The position numbers were made by a program, and so were the translations under genes. The notes under the pieces are model-generated. The model had not been told where the DNA came from. It saw nothing but the letters and a program-made list of their open reading frames with translations, and made no database searches. A stretch of 64,000 nucleotides of DNA, from positions 1,984,001 to 2,048,000 of the forward strand of contig CADCXC010000038.1 of assembly GCA_902806595.1 (NCBI GenBank). The letters are read 5' to 3'. Each line of letters starts with the position of its first letter. Positions within the stretch are counted from its first letter, which is position 1. Positions 46,752 to 59,350 of this stretch are shown here, in pieces. Source of the stretch: Pyrenopolyporus hunteri (taxonomy: Eukaryota; Ascomycota; Sordariomycetes; Xylariales; Hypoxylaceae).

Positions 46752-48172
46752 GGGGGGGGGAGTGATCTGGGAAGGAAAGCAGGTTGAGCAGATGGATGGC
46801 GGGAGGAAGGTGGACGCCAATTGGGAGGGTATCATGGGCTTTGGCAACCAAACTTTTCATGTATTCACGGATCGTTTCGTTTGACCAGGAGTTTGTCTTT
46901 TGAAATTCAATTGACACCGTTAAGCATATGGACCTGGACACCTAATAGCTGTCCCTTCTAATAAAAATTGTACATGTAAAGCACAAGCTGCGTACCTAAA
47001 TCAAGTAGCCGCTCCCGCAATGTGCTATTATCTAACGCGCCGTTAGTAAGTAATATATAACGTGAGCACAATAGACAGTGAAGTAAGTATGTAAGGATTA
47101 GTTAAGAAAGGTACAGTAACAATGGAAATAATGTCAGGATAACACAACCTTAAACTTTTTATACGCCGATGAAAGACGGTAGAATATACTAAGGTCAACC
47201 TAGAGAAGAGTTAAGATTTATATGTAGGTAGATAGGATGTTCCCCAGAAACACTAACGCCGACTATAAAGTTACGGTAACCTGGGGCCGTTTGCGCGAAG
47301 ATATGACGGATTAGCTTAGCATGGGAGCCCTAAGGCACGAACGAAATATGTCCAAGGATTTCCGAGAGTGCTAAGCCTCTATGGGGACCTGATAAGATCT
47401 AGATCCAGGCAGAATAATTTATAAATAGGATCTCTATAGCGTGGCTCTTAAGCGAGTATACGGCGTATATGTGTGTACTGACTAACTATGAGATTTCTTT
47501 GAAAAGCCATCCGAGCCAATAGCGAATCGTCAATCATTCGGTCGGAAATCCAATGAAGCAAACAGCTCCAGAATAACAAAATCCTTTAGAGGCGCATGTT
47601 GGGTAGGAAGGAGTGCGATGGCCTTTGGAGGCTAGCTTAAGCTGGGGCTAGAATACTCTTTCGACAACAGAGCAATGGACGCAAGTGAAATACCAGGGAA
47701 TATCTTGGCATAAGCGGAATAGTAGTGCTCCCTGGGGATTAGCTTCGCATGTAGTGGACTTAAGAGAAAATAAAATCGCGAATGGTGTTTGTTAGCATCT
47801 AGTCCAACCTACATTGGGTATCGGCTCATGCTGACGACCATGTCATAATCAAAGGCCGTATTTCAACTGCCAGCATGGCTATATTTGTGGAACTCTGCAA
47901 CTAAAATAGGCTTGTAAACACGCTCTACATAGTTATTGGGACGGTCTTTGGGACATGGGCCGAATAGCGAGGTGATACATAGCTAGTTGATTACAATGTG
48001 GGACACTTATACCCGTCTTATAGGACCGTTGTACGAGGACGGGGAAAATAAAAGGCTGGGGTTTTCTGCTTTACTACTGTTTGCGCTCTACTTATTGTAA
48101 ACGCAAATCTCATAGTATATTCTCTTCGATACCTGGCTATCCAGGTATATATTAACGAATCTAGTCCCGATC
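46752..48172. other. Intergenic upstream of GMC oxidoreductase
   Basis: About 1.4 kb, AT-rich, with no convincing frame and no repeat tract beyond short TAGGTAG words near 47224. Confidence 0.65.
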
Positions 48173-49962
48173 ATGGATATTGCAGAAATCAGTGAAAAGA
48201 CATGGGACTACATTTTCGTTGGCGGAGGCCCAGCGGGTTCTGTAGTCTCGCATAGACTGCTCAAGTTCGACCCGAAGCTCAAGATCCTCGTAGTAGAGGC
48301 CGGACCCAATGTCAACGACCGCGCTGATATAGTCTGGCCTAGCTCTGCTAATTTGATCGGTGGCGACTTCGATTGGGGGTATACCACCGTCGAGCAACGG
48401 CACCTCGACGGCCGAAAAGTTGGTGTGCCACAAGGAAAGGCTCTTGGTGGAGGCACCGCAATAAATATGAGTGAGTCGTTACAATGCTATCGTACGTGAA
48501 TAGTTCAGAACTGATTGAAATTTGTGTGAGCAGGTGGATGGGTAAGAGGCGACAAATTCGACTATGACCTCTGGGGCTCCTGGGTAAACGATGAGCGCTG
48601 GAGTTACAACGGTCTCCTACCATACATGAAGAAGTCAGAGAGCTTCCAAGGGAAAAATTTCGATAAGAATCATCGCGGAACCGATGGACCTAACTTCATT
48701 CAATCTGTTACCTCTACGAACCGCGAATTCCCGCTCCGCGACCACGTCTTACAGTCATGGGCTGAGATCGGAGTCGAGGCACTTCCAAACCTAGATGGCA
48801 ATGCAGGTAACGCGTTGGGCGTCGGTGAGGTGCAAGAAAATAAGGTGAACGGCCGGCGCGAGATAGCTTCCGCCGTCTACTCACTGGAGGGGATCACTGT
48901 CCTCAGCGACACCTTGGTAGAAAAGGTGTTGATGGAGAGGGCGGCTGATGGCCTGCCCTCCGCTGTCGGCATCAAACTAGCTAACGGTGTTGAAATCCGC
49001 GGGCACGAGGTCATCCTATCAGCAGGCGCAATTCGCACGCCGCAAGTCCTCATGCTATCTGGCGTCGGGCCCGCGGACGAGCTTAGCAAGTTCGGGATAC
49101 CAGTAGTTGTGGACCAACCCGGAGTGGGCAAGAATCTGGTAGACCATGGCTTGCTCAACTTCACATGGAAAGTCAAGACTCCAGAGGACGGATGGGCTCT
49201 CGGCTCGAGCAACCCCCTATTCACGAAGCCCCAATACGGCTGGGGCAGCCCCATGGATTTCATCGTGAGCACTGACGTGCCTAAGGAGGGTCTTAAAGAA
49301 GCGATTACTGAGGATGAGGGTTCTGTTCCCGACCCTTCAACACATCCCTTACTTGCCAATAAGCGCGCATTCGTCGAATATTTCCTCCTCTACGCGGGTG
49401 CGCCTGATGGGTCGGAGGTGACGTTCTCGTTTGTTACGATGTTGCCGACGTCGCGAGGGTCCATCAAGCTAGCTTCGAGTAGTATCGGAGACGCCCCACT
49501 CGTTGATCCTAATTACCTGGGCACGGCGGTGGACCGCTACGTGGTACGCGAAGCCTTGAAGACACAGATAAAGTATGCTGGAAGCAAGGCTACAATCATT
49601 GGCAGGGAAATTCTTGATGGTGAAAAGGGGGCACCCGGATTCGACCAAGTGCTGTCAGTCGATTCAACCGATGCGTATATCGACTCCCGCGCGAGAGCAG
49701 CAACCGGGTAAGGCTCAAGTATTCCTCGAATCTGCAATAAATTACTGACTTTTACTTTTATAGGTCATGCTTCCATCCTATGGGGACCGCGGCGATGGGC
49801 GACGTTGTTGACACTGAGTTGAAAGTCAAAGGGGTTAAGCGCCTGCGTGTTGTTGATGCGTCCGTATTCCCTATCGTAATCACAGGACATCTTCAAGTCG
49901 CAGTGTTTGCCATGGCGGAACAGGCTGCTGAGATTATCTACGCTGATCGTAAATCCGGGTAG
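48173..49962 (+). CDS. GMC-family FAD-dependent oxidoreductase
   Basis: Flavoprotein oxidase or dehydrogenase of the glucose-methanol-choline family; the substrate (alcohol or sugar) cannot be read from sequence. Exons are 48173-48470, 48534-49707 and 49764-49962 (introns of 63 and 56 nt, donors GTGAGT and GTAAGG), 556 aa. Residues 13-30 hold the FAD-binding Rossmann motif (FVGGGPAGSVVSHRL), the first GMC signature is around GVPQGKALGGGTAIN, and the second is GAIRTPQVLMLSGVG. The active-site pair is His at about 495 in CFHPMGTAAM and His at about 533 in VITGHLQVAV. There is no signal peptide, so the enzyme is probably intracellular, unlike the secreted aryl-alcohol and glucose oxidases. It stands alone, without biosynthetic-cluster partners. 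Confidence 0.93.
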
Positions 49963-50283
49963 CCTGTTTCACTACCACCTATTTCATATCTTAGCAAATT
50001 TCCACAAATCGTGCTCATTCGAGCACTTGACGATGGCTGGTTTTAAATATGTTCCATTGGGAATATGTATATAGGTCACGATGAGTGACCTGTGGAACGT
50101 AGCCAGCTGGCACGCACTATGATAGCTCAAGATATCGACTTGCCCTCCGTATATCGCCGTGCTGAACCAGCAAAATACCCTTGCGCCGTATACTTCATAT
50201 CGTCGTTCCCATAGAACCGACACGTGATTGATTTTGTCGTTCTAGTTCATTAGGTAGCATTTAATATGTATGTGGTGTTGAAA
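49963..50283. other. Short intergenic region between convergent genes
   Basis: 321 bp of 3' flank of the GMC gene and of the minus-strand orphan; nothing else seen. Confidence 0.7.
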
Positions 50284-52215
50284 TCAAGCGCCGTGGACCA
50301 AGGTATCAACGAGTGTCTGCGCGTCGAAGAATAACTTCCCAAGTATCGCGGTTTGCCTTGGCGATGACCTCACCGGTATCACTGACTTGGTCGTCTTTCT
50401 AGTATATGCCGCGAATACTATACCTCGAGTTGCCACTCGACCGCGGGCTAAGCGGTTACCACCTATCTTGTCAGGGACAGTTGAGATATTGTCGGTATAA
50501 AAAGAGCAAGCCCATCCACGAGATATCATTCTAGGGGATGCGAGCTCATCGCGGTACTCGTTCCAGCCCTTGCGCCCGAGCATCCCTTTATGAAATTGAG
50601 CGTGTATTCGAAACGGAGATCCGAATTCATTCAGACCGTACGCAGCTAGTAACCGGCCAGTTATCCCGGATTTGGGGTGAGCAACCGTAGTACGGTTCGT
50701 GCCCTGCGTGCTATTTTGGTGAATTGCATGAGGCGATTCGTATGATAATTGGCCCGATTTATTCTTCGCGCCACTCGGCCATAGACTAACGACGTAGACT
50801 AAGTCGAAGTTGTACGCTTTGGCGATACTGGCTGCCCACACTGCACCAGACGCTCCTGATGTGGTACTGGGCGAATAACTTAAAGTGAGGAAGTGAGAAT
50901 CAACCGGCGTTTGGGGCGGGGTGAGCTCTCCGGATGAAATGTTAATCGCTGTGCTAGGTGCAACCGGCACATGTCGAGTGGAACGGCTTCTGCCCAGAGG
51001 AGTCTCTGGTGGATCCTTCGGGGGTGGTGTTGGTGGTATCTCTGATTCGAGTATGAGTGTGTTGGGTGCCCTTTCCGCGACGTCTTCATCGCTGAGAGCA
51101 AAAAATTCGTCAAGTGTCGGTTCCCTGATATCACGATCGATTGCTACGGATCTGACTATAGTTGATAATGAAGCTATACTTGCGGACTTCCGCAGGTGTT
51201 GTGATGGAGGAATAGATGTCCTTTCATCTTGGACACTATAGGCCGGCGCCGGATCCTGGTATCTAATTCCCCAAGATTCTCTAATAGCATATCCGCGGAC
51301 CGGAATCTCATTACCATAGCAGGGATTTGAATCTGACGATGGTCGCGGGGTAAACTCAATAGGTGAAGCTAAGCCCCTAGCTGATATTGATCGGTTGAAA
51401 GATGCGTCGGGGTATTCTTCCTCACAGTCTGATGCTGGAGGGGAATCTGGGAGGGGTATAGATATCGGATAGAGCGGACGATTCCTCAACATAATCGTGG
51501 AGTTTCGGGTTGGGGTCTCGCCCGGTTTCTCAGACGACCATCTAGGGGGTACGACTATCGAGCCAACTTTTGTCCTAGGTGAAGGGGGAGAAGATAATGC
51601 CGGGGATGCATCAAGAGCTAACGACTCTAGACCATCCTCTGAGAATCTAGCGAGGCGGTCATCAATGGAAGTATCTAGACCGAGGTTGTTGAACAACGAT
51701 GAGATACGCTGGGGACACCAATCAAGGATATTCTCCGCTCGAAACTCTTGGGCAGTATGCTCGCCTTCTGATACGTCAACGGGCCGCTCTCCACGATAGA
51801 CGTCTGTATTCTCTTCCTCGTCAGAATTCTCCGGGAACCTGAAGCGAGACAGTTTTTGTATGGCAAGATGGCTTTCAGCCTGTTTGATGGATAATGATGT
51901 TGCTCGTATCGGGTCACTGGGGTGATGCCGATGGTTCGGGAAAATACTAATTGAAGACCGTCTTCTCAGATGGTTGTGAGGATTAGGTAGACTCTGGGAG
52001 CGCTCCTTTACTGCTGTAGACCATGGAATCGACTCCTCTCGAGGTTTCATGTGCGCCGCTGTTGGGTGCATAAAAGACGGCGATGGGAAACGTGGACCAC
52101 CATGATATTGTGATACGAAAGACCCGGTTGGGAGATCTTTAGGTCTTGCTCCTCTCTCCTTGTCTCTTTTCCTAGAACCAAAGAATCTCTCCAGCTTTTC
52201 TAACCTGCTAACCAT
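50284..52215 (-). CDS. Unidentified fungal protein: disordered N-terminus with folded C-terminal domain
   Basis: Single exon, 643 aa from MVSRLEKLERFFGSRKRDK; an in-frame extension upstream lacks an ATG. Residues 1 to about 430 are low in hydrophobic content and rich in Ser, Pro, Arg, Asp and Glu, with many SP/TP sites (TPPQTP, SPPSPRTK, ETPLGRSRS), as in phosphorylated scaffold or signalling proteins. The last 200 residues look globular: AVWAASIAKAYNFDLVYVVS, GRLLAAYGLNEFGSPFRIHA, then RGIVFAAYTRK and ILGKLFFDAQTLVDTLVHG. The alternating strands and conserved-looking glycines suggest a compact sensor-like fold, but I cannot name it. No transmembrane segment is seen. Codon bias supports coding along the whole frame. 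Confidence 0.8.
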   Translation of the reverse strand: MVSRLEKLERFFGSRKRDKERGARPKDLPTGSFVSQYHGGPRFPSPSFMHPTAAHMKPREESIPWSTAVKERSQSLPNPHNHLRRRSSISIFPNHRHHPSDPIRATSLSIKQAESHLAIQKLSRFRFPENSDEEENTDVYRGERPVDVSEGEHTAQEFRAENILDWCPQRISSLFNNLGLDTSIDDRLARFSEDGLESLALDASPALSSPPSPRTKVGSIVVPPRWSSEKPGETPTRNSTIMLRNRPLYPISIPLPDSPPASDCEEEYPDASFNRSISARGLASPIEFTPRPSSDSNPCYGNEIPVRGYAIRESWGIRYQDPAPAYSVQDERTSIPPSQHLRKSASIASLSTIVRSVAIDRDIREPTLDEFFALSDEDVAERAPNTLILESEIPPTPPPKDPPETPLGRSRSTRHVPVAPSTAINISSGELTPPQTPVDSHFLTLSYSPSTTSGASGAVWAASIAKAYNFDLVYVVSLWPSGAKNKSGQLSYESPHAIHQNSTQGTNRTTVAHPKSGITGRLLAAYGLNEFGSPFRIHAQFHKGMLGRKGWNEYRDELASPRMISRGWACSFYTDNISTVPDKIGGNRLARGRVATRGIVFAAYTRKTTKSVIPVRSSPRQTAILGKLFFDAQTLVDTLVHGA

Positions 52216-55200
52216 TTTGGTCGCTGGATTGGAAGGCACTGGCAAGTCCGGGCCTGGATCCGTGTCAATGTGTCGAGTTTGGGGTCCGGGAAACCGAGTT
52301 ATGGTCTTATGGTGTGAGTACGACGTTGGTGCGAATATACCCGGCGCGTAGTCTCGGGGGCGAAAAGATCAGCTCGGAATATAGCGACCCGTGTATACAT
52401 AAACGTAGCCTTAATTAGATAGTGCGGGCGAGAAACCGTGAGTCGGTTGGTGTGTATATCGATGAATGACACTGGATAGACTGGTTTACAAGCCGTTTCG
52501 CCCATTCAGCTTTGGAGAGAACACCGTGGGCCTTTAGTGAGTGAATAACGGGCGAGGGTAATTCTGAACAGATCCCAATGCGACAAGGTGAGTTGTAGTA
52601 TGTTACCGGTACATAATGGAGCACGTATTATCTCGGGACCCGCTGCATTGGCATTACATAACCGAGAGACGGATATCTGGTCCGGTGTTAGATCATACGA
52701 CAGACAGGTTCGTGGTATACCGAATAAATTTCAGGATTGGAGTTACGAAGAGGAAGAGAACACAGACGAAATGCTGTACTGCCAGAGCGTTTCCGGTGCT
52801 GAGGACTACCTTTTGACACGCCAATCCAATACGTATAAGAGAGACGGGGTAAACTGGAAAGGAAGCAACATGTCTTAACTGAGGCTGGAGTAATGAACAC
52901 AGGGATGGTGATGGAAAACAAGACTGGGTCATGGTGGCGTCTGGGGCGGGCCAACGCCGGTAGATCTCGGCTTCGGCGTGAGAACGGCGTAGTCTTTGAT
53001 AGAGAAAGCCGAGAGGGTGGCGAGGTATGATGGCAAATAATGTGGTGGAAAGGACTGGATTTTCCAGGTGCTGCTAGCAACTGGCGGGCATGTTTGCGGT
53101 TGAACAAGAAAATGTTTGGCCCCTGGACTCACCAATGAAGACCCGAATCGGTTGAAATCGAGATAGGCGAAAAGGGGATCGTAGCTGTGGTGGGGAGATT
53201 GCGTGTGCGTAATAACAGATATCAGTCAACTTGGAGAATAATCGAGCCGAGTGAGGTAAGTAGTCAACTCCGTGATGGTGAGAGTTAGATACAGACGCTG
53301 AAATCTCAACTCATCTGAAGCAGGTCTTAAGAGCTGCCGGGGGCTGAAAGGCAAGGAAATTTCAACCAGTGGTTCGTTAGGGACAAGGCAAAGAAGGACG
53401 CCATTGGCCGGGATGGCTGGAGAGTCCCCGATTTGGGAATGTCAACTGGTTGGCTGGGGGCCCCGGGAGACCCCCAGCTGCGCAAACCATGGGTAAGAAA
53501 AGAAATAAAAAATAAAATAAAAAATAAAGCCAAATCGCCAAGGTTCATTCTCGGTTGCGACTACCTTCTCTACCTATATGGGTAGTATGGGGTAGGTAGG
53601 AGTAGACGAGTAGTATGTACGTGTAGGTACATCTATAGGACGGGCTTCGTCTGAGCTAAACACGCTGTTTTCCTTTCCCCAGGGAACTGAGGAGATCACG
53701 GCCAGGAACCTCGAATACGTCGCTACCGGATATGTAGGGGGACAGACCCGGCGTCTCGAGTCCTCCTAGTACGACAGCCTCGTACTCCAGTGCCCCTGGT
53801 TTGGTTCAATGGTTACATATAGGTACTTGGAAGTCCGTATTGTCGCCACTTCTCGCTTTGAGAATTGAATGAAGTGGATGGGGTGGATTCCTATGTACGG
53901 TGGACATCCCTGGGCATACAGTGGTCCTGGATAAGCTGTCGTACCTGAGGTAAGTCATTACCTATGTGGTAGGTAGGTAGGTAGGTACCTAGGTATATCT
54001 AGGTAGGTATACGTATAGTCTGGTTCTGGATTCTTACAACGGCCTTGGACGAAGTTATCAGCCCCCCACATCAGCAAAATGGTGTGGGTTGTGTAAGACA
54101 CGCGAACCACATCAGCCGGGAAAACCAACCAGCCCCCTATCCCTTCTAAAAAAGAAAGACAGATCAGATCCCGTCCAGGGTGTGCGGGTACGCTACTGAG
54201 AAGGCTCTGTCGACCCTGGGCGAGGCCCTGCTATGATTGTGCAATGAACGGTGTGAGAAATCAGGGGTGCTCCCTCGGTTTTGCTCTAAAAGTAGAATCA
54301 CCTCCGTTTGCAGGGCTTCAGAGCGCGTGTGTCCAAGGGAAAGCTCGGCAGGTCTACTGGCGCAAGGGAGGTGAGCGTTATGAGTGAGATAAAAGCAAGA
54401 GATGGTGGATAATGTTCTGGCTACCGCTACCTCGAGACTTGTAATTCTAAGTATGTGGTACTATACATTCGATGCTAATCCGTGGAGTTGGAGGAGAAGA
54501 GGTTCGTTAGACGAAGGGTTTAGAGGAAGCTTAATCTTGGCATTGAAACACGCTAAACTCAATTGAATTTGCTAGCGTGGTAGCTATCTGCAAGCTCCTG
54601 CGGCGCAGCGGTAGGTCCCTTGAGCTTTGGCAGGTGCAGGCTTCCATAGCTTCACCTATGATACCATGTGACGTATCTAGGTACCTACCTACCTAGGAAG
54701 CTTCGTGGACCGTCCATCACTTTGTAATACTTCGTATTTCCTCTTTTTTTCCTTCTAATATCCCAACATGTTCATCATGCTCAACATACCTCGATAGATA
54801 ATGGCGGCCTTCACGAGGAATTTAGTCGTTGATTGCACCCCGGACCCAAATATCCGGTGTTGTCTTAAAGGCCCACTCACCTCGATCCCTTTCCAACGTT
54901 CGAGTGTCGCCATCTTCTTTTGCTTTTTGGCCTCAGCTTCAGGTGTCCTCGGAACCCAAAGACCTGTAATCCAATGGACTTCGGCGGAATATCTACATAC
55001 GCAAGAGCCTCGAAGAATACCTGGGTACCTCCTACATAGGGCACGCACCCCCGGAAATCGGGGTTTGAAGACACTTGACGCGATACCAAGTCCCGCGCGT
55101 ACGTATGCGGATACGCTGTGCTCACCGGAACCGCAATCTTCCGCTTGAACGACGGCGCAGGAAACGCAAACTACATGAAGAGCGATTAAGCTCCGAACCC

Positions 55201-57293
55201 TGCTTCGGGAACCCACAGACGCCTCCTGAAATATTTCTTGTCCTTTCTCATTTCATTGGATCATCACACCCAGTGAAGCAGTCCATAGTACGATCGCATG
55301 CGCCCAAGATCATGAAGATCTGATGTTGCTTTGAGAACGTCCCGGCTGACCGGGTCATTTGGAGATGAGTTAATATTTATGAGCTATCAGCTATGATCCC
55401 AGATGAAGACTCGACATCAGCCAATCACTCTTGATTACTATCAAGTAAGTTCAGTGTGGTGGAAACCTCGCATATGCAAGTCAAGAATGATTCACAATAG
55501 TCCAAGATCTACTGCATCGTCAGGAACCATTGTTGCTACCACGGAAATCTAACTTGCTGGATCTGAGCCGAGCGATTTTATAAGCTGCATCGAGCCTCGC
55601 GTTGCTTGTTTAGACAAGCTATCTCATTAATCAGAGTCGACATGTCATACCAGCTGTGGTGCGTCATTATTTGGAGGCCTATGCATGGGATATTAGCCAC
55701 AAGACTCCTCAATCCCCGCCCTAACCAACAGATATTGGAGACCTGGTTTAGGCAGGTTACGTATTCCCGCTACTATTTTTCTTCTCGAGCGACATGAGTC
55801 TATCGGCGCTGCCGCCGGACGCCTCGTTCAGCTGAGTTATGACGTTTTGCGTATTACTGTGACCTACTCCTAGAACAAGCTCGTCTTAGTAGAAAGCGAC
55901 TGTTTAAGACAAGGAAGGAAATTAGCTAACATAGCACTAGTATACGGCGGGATATACGCAGTAGTGCTAAACGTACGGACAATCTATCAACTCCCAAGGA
56001 CGGCTCGGAACCTATCGCGTTTCTCTAAAGAGAAGACTAGGAACCCCAATAGCTCTGCTTTGAGTCGTACCTCTATCGATTCTATGTTTCGGTACACTGC
56101 GCCTTACGATTCCGACCAATGGGCCTAGAACGGAAGCGAAGAAGTCTTTCACTGCCGTGTACGAAATAGCCAAAGCACGATAATAAATCCCTGGCCCTGG
56201 CTTGCGCCCTGTCGAACTGCTCTCGCGGCCTATGCAGCGTTCCGCAGTAGTCACGCCGAAGCGCTGCAGCCTTAATGCTAGTTAAGGGGGTTGCGCCAAA
56301 TTTGATCTTGGACACTAGTTTCTCCGTCGAGATCGGCCCTCTCCAATGCAAAGCCCGCATATAACGCATCCCTAAGGCAGGTACCTGTCTTTAGTCGGTC
56401 GTCTGCATGCACCTTGTAAGATCCTGTCGCCTAGATCTCTAGATCTTCAGACACTACCCAGCCGCAGCAGGGTTGTAATAGATATCTCTTCCCTTCGTCG
56501 CGACCGCCGGCCTCTATTCGACTTCGCATGGTCCCGACTCGGCAATGAGCACACATGCGTAGATTCCTCCAAAAATGGTTATTTCCCAATTTACGGCAGA
56601 AACCATGTGCCAATCAACCAATTTCCGAAATTTGAAGCTGTCACAATAGTACACAAAGTCGGTAGTCTGTAGAACCCAGACGGGTTCGACCCCTTGAATT
56701 CTAATATCCACGGACGGTGGAAAGCTTCGGTGCCACAAGTAATAAATATGATCATCTTTCATAGAGACACGAGCCCCTCCAATCAGGGCGTATTTCAGTC
56801 ACATATGCTGTGGTGATATGCGGGTGTTCGTGCATATTCTCGCGGTCTCGTGCTGAAAACGTCGCCATAGCACCATCCACATTTTGCCACTCGTTGGAGA
56901 GCTAGAATGCAGATAGGAATCTTGCACTAGGTACGTTTTCCCAACCACCTGATATTCTGCTTTCGCACGGAGTTTCACTTTATTTTATTTATCGTCATAT
57001 GTCTTGTGTGGCTAGCAGTAATCTATCTACCCACCTGCATAGAGAATTCTCACAGCATCATGGTGGATGAGCTTATACACGTATTATACGCTATGCCGAC
57101 CCCAAAATCTAGATACGAGAACTTGTTCATAACTAGATACGCCATCGTAAGTTAACTCCACGTCAACCTAGAGGGTCTTTTCCTACAGCCGCCACTGTGC
57201 TGTCGTGCCAGGCCCACGACCCGCTCTAGCTGCAACCCGTCAGTACCTACATATCATGAGAAGATCTCGCAGCGAAGGTGTGAGGTAGCGGGT
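52216..57293. other. 5-kb gap without supported genes
   Basis: The left end is the promoter of the minus-strand orphan. A perfect (GGTA)5 tract lies at 53968-53987. Opposing frames at 54755-55216 (minus) and 54801-55148 (plus) overlap each other and lack similarity. No RNA gene was recognised. Confidence 0.6.
53968..53987. repeat. (GGTA)5 tract with palindromic right edge
   Basis: Five perfect units followed directly by CCTAGGTA, so the tract reads into a self-complementary junction, as at other sites of this family in the window. Confidence 0.95.
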
Positions 57294-58695
57294 CTATATC
57301 TTATATACGTACTCCTGCTTTCCAGTCGGTTCCCCAATCACGTTCAGGAACGCCGTGTGGACTTGTTCCGTTAGATCGCTGGCCTGCAGGCTTCTGCCCT
57401 TCTTCTCGAAGGCCAGGCGGGAGCATTCCTAGAAGGAGATACGCGTTAGCAGATGTCTTCGCTGCATAACTCATCCTCTTATGGAAACACATCAAGGATG
57501 AATTCGAACCAAGAACCCAACTTACCCTCGTGATGGCCGCGCCACCAAAAGCTGCCAGCCCCAGCGTCTCCGCCTCGCTCAGTTCGCCGCTGTGATCCCA
57601 GATCTTATCCAAATACGCCTTGCGCCAGGCCAAGAACGTCGCGATGCTCCCCGTCAAGGTATCGCCCTGGCCACCGCTCCGCTTATACCCACCGCGCAAG
57701 TCGACCGTCAGCGTCGTCTCGCCGTTGCTAATGAAGTCCTTGCCGCCCTTCTGCACGATCGTCACGCCGCCCAGGGCGCGCGACAGCGCCTCGACCTGGT
57801 CCGGCGACTCAGCCCCGCTGCCCGCCTCGTCCTTCTGCCCGGACGAGTCCGTCTTGATGCCTTTCCACAGGCGTCCGAACTCGACCACGTTCGGCGTCAG
57901 CACCACCTCCCGCCAGCCCATGACCAGCTCCGGAGTCTTGAGCACGATCGCTAGAGCGTCCGCGTCCAGGACCACGGGCATCTTGCGCTCGCGCGCGGCA
58001 GCCAGGACCTTGGCGCACGTCTCGTGCATCAGCGGGTCCCGCCCCAGACCCGGGCCCACGACCAGCGCGTGCAGCCGCGGGAGCATGTCTATGATCTTGC
58101 TGGAGATCTGCGCGGGGTCTGTGTCGGCGGAGGGGGTGGAGGACGGTTGGGAAGGCGATTGGCGCATCAGCGGGTGCACCATCAGGTTCGGGCTGTAGGT
58201 CTTGATCACGGCGGCGGCGCCGGGTGTGCATATGACGTGGGACTGCGAGGTCGTTGTTAGCTTGTCATTTATTCTTATATACCTATATAGCTGGTATTAT
58301 TAAGGGAGGGGAGAGGGCAGTAACAGAACCAGGGAAAAGGAAGAAGATAACAAACCATATCGCAGCCCAAGCGGGCACTCGCCATAGCAGAGAAGTACGG
58401 CGCGCCAGCGTAGTCTTCGCTCCCTCCGATAACAGCTACGCGGCCCAATTGACCTAGAGAAGTTCATTCCAATAATCAGTATCCAGTCCATTACCAATGC
58501 GAAGCCCTCTCAGAACAGTAAGTAGGAAAAAGCAATACCATCCACGCCATCCGAACCTCCCGCTCATCCACATCCACATCCACATAACTACATACCTTTA
58601 TGAAACTTCTCCAGCATCGGCGGCACCAACTGGCGCACCTTTCCCAAAACCTCCTTCGTAGCCGGCGACATATTTCCGACGACCTCAGCGCTCAT
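57294..58695 (-). CDS. ATP-dependent (S)-NAD(P)H-hydrate dehydratase
   Basis: Repairs damaged NAD(P)HX back to NAD(P)H using ATP (CARKD/YjeF C-terminal family, ribokinase-like fold), usually with an NAD(P)HX epimerase encoded elsewhere. Exons are 58695-58596, 58453-58356, 58242-57526 and 57428-57294, 349 aa, near the yeast enzyme's length. Motifs in order: MLEKFHKGQLGRVAVIGGSE at the exon 1/2 junction, GAPYFSAMASARLG, the nucleotide-site VVGPGLGRDP, VLDADALAI, LTPNVVEFGRL, and GGQGDTLTGS, whose Asp is the catalytic base of the ribokinase-like fold. The last exon (ECSRLAFEKKGRSLQASDL) joins at phase 0. The frame is open upstream for at least another 50 codons, Arg/Ser-rich, but without an ATG in that stretch, so 58695 is the start. 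Confidence 0.95.
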
Positions 58696-59350
58696 GTCTT
58701 CCCTTTCCGCGCGGGAAAGCCTTCTCGAGACGGGGGGGGAAAGCCGCCGGTTTATGTGAGTGGACGGATGTTCCGGTCTAGATCGCGGGGTTGCAGAAAA
58801 CGAGCACAGGGAGCAAAAGACGATCGAAGCTCGGAAAAATAAGAATTGCAAAACAAGTAGTATATCAAAAATTCAATGGAATCTACGAAAGCAAAGAAAA
58901 GGAAATGTTGTGTAGTTTCGGGGAAGATGTAGTCTTGTTTGGAGAATTGTTAAGAGATTCGCTCTGTGTGCTATGATCAAACTACGACGTTCGATACGGA
59001 GACTATGATGTCACCAGGAGCCACTCTCGGCACCCTAGCTTTATCGTAACCTTGGAATCTCAAGACTAGATTGCACCTTTAGGACTTACCTTTAGGACTT
59101 ACCTTCGGGAGAACTTAGAGCATAAGGAAATATCACGGAATTGGATGCTTCTGCACAAAAGGAATCGAGTGCTCTTGAGTTTTTGGCTCTATTTTACAAG
59201 GGTTGGGAACTGGAGAGATTCCATCTCTAACCCGTATCCCCACTAATTAGCACCCTTTCGACGATGCACCTTTCTAAACGAAACAAGATCCGCCATCACA
59301 GGCCCCTTAAGGTATAGACAGTCCCCCCTGATTGATGCCTCATGATTCGT
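58696..59350. other. Intergenic between NAD(P)HX dehydratase and ATP synthase alpha genes
   Basis: About 650 bp. A 13-bp direct repeat (ACCTTTAGGACTT, two adjacent copies) lies near 59076-59101. No gene is seen. Confidence 0.65.

Noticed and set aside
54755..55216. Minus-strand frame with a signal-peptide-like start, opposite a plus-strand frame at 54801
   Set aside because: Mutually overlapping frames with no similarity and no coding-biased composition; the hydrophobic start may be chance.
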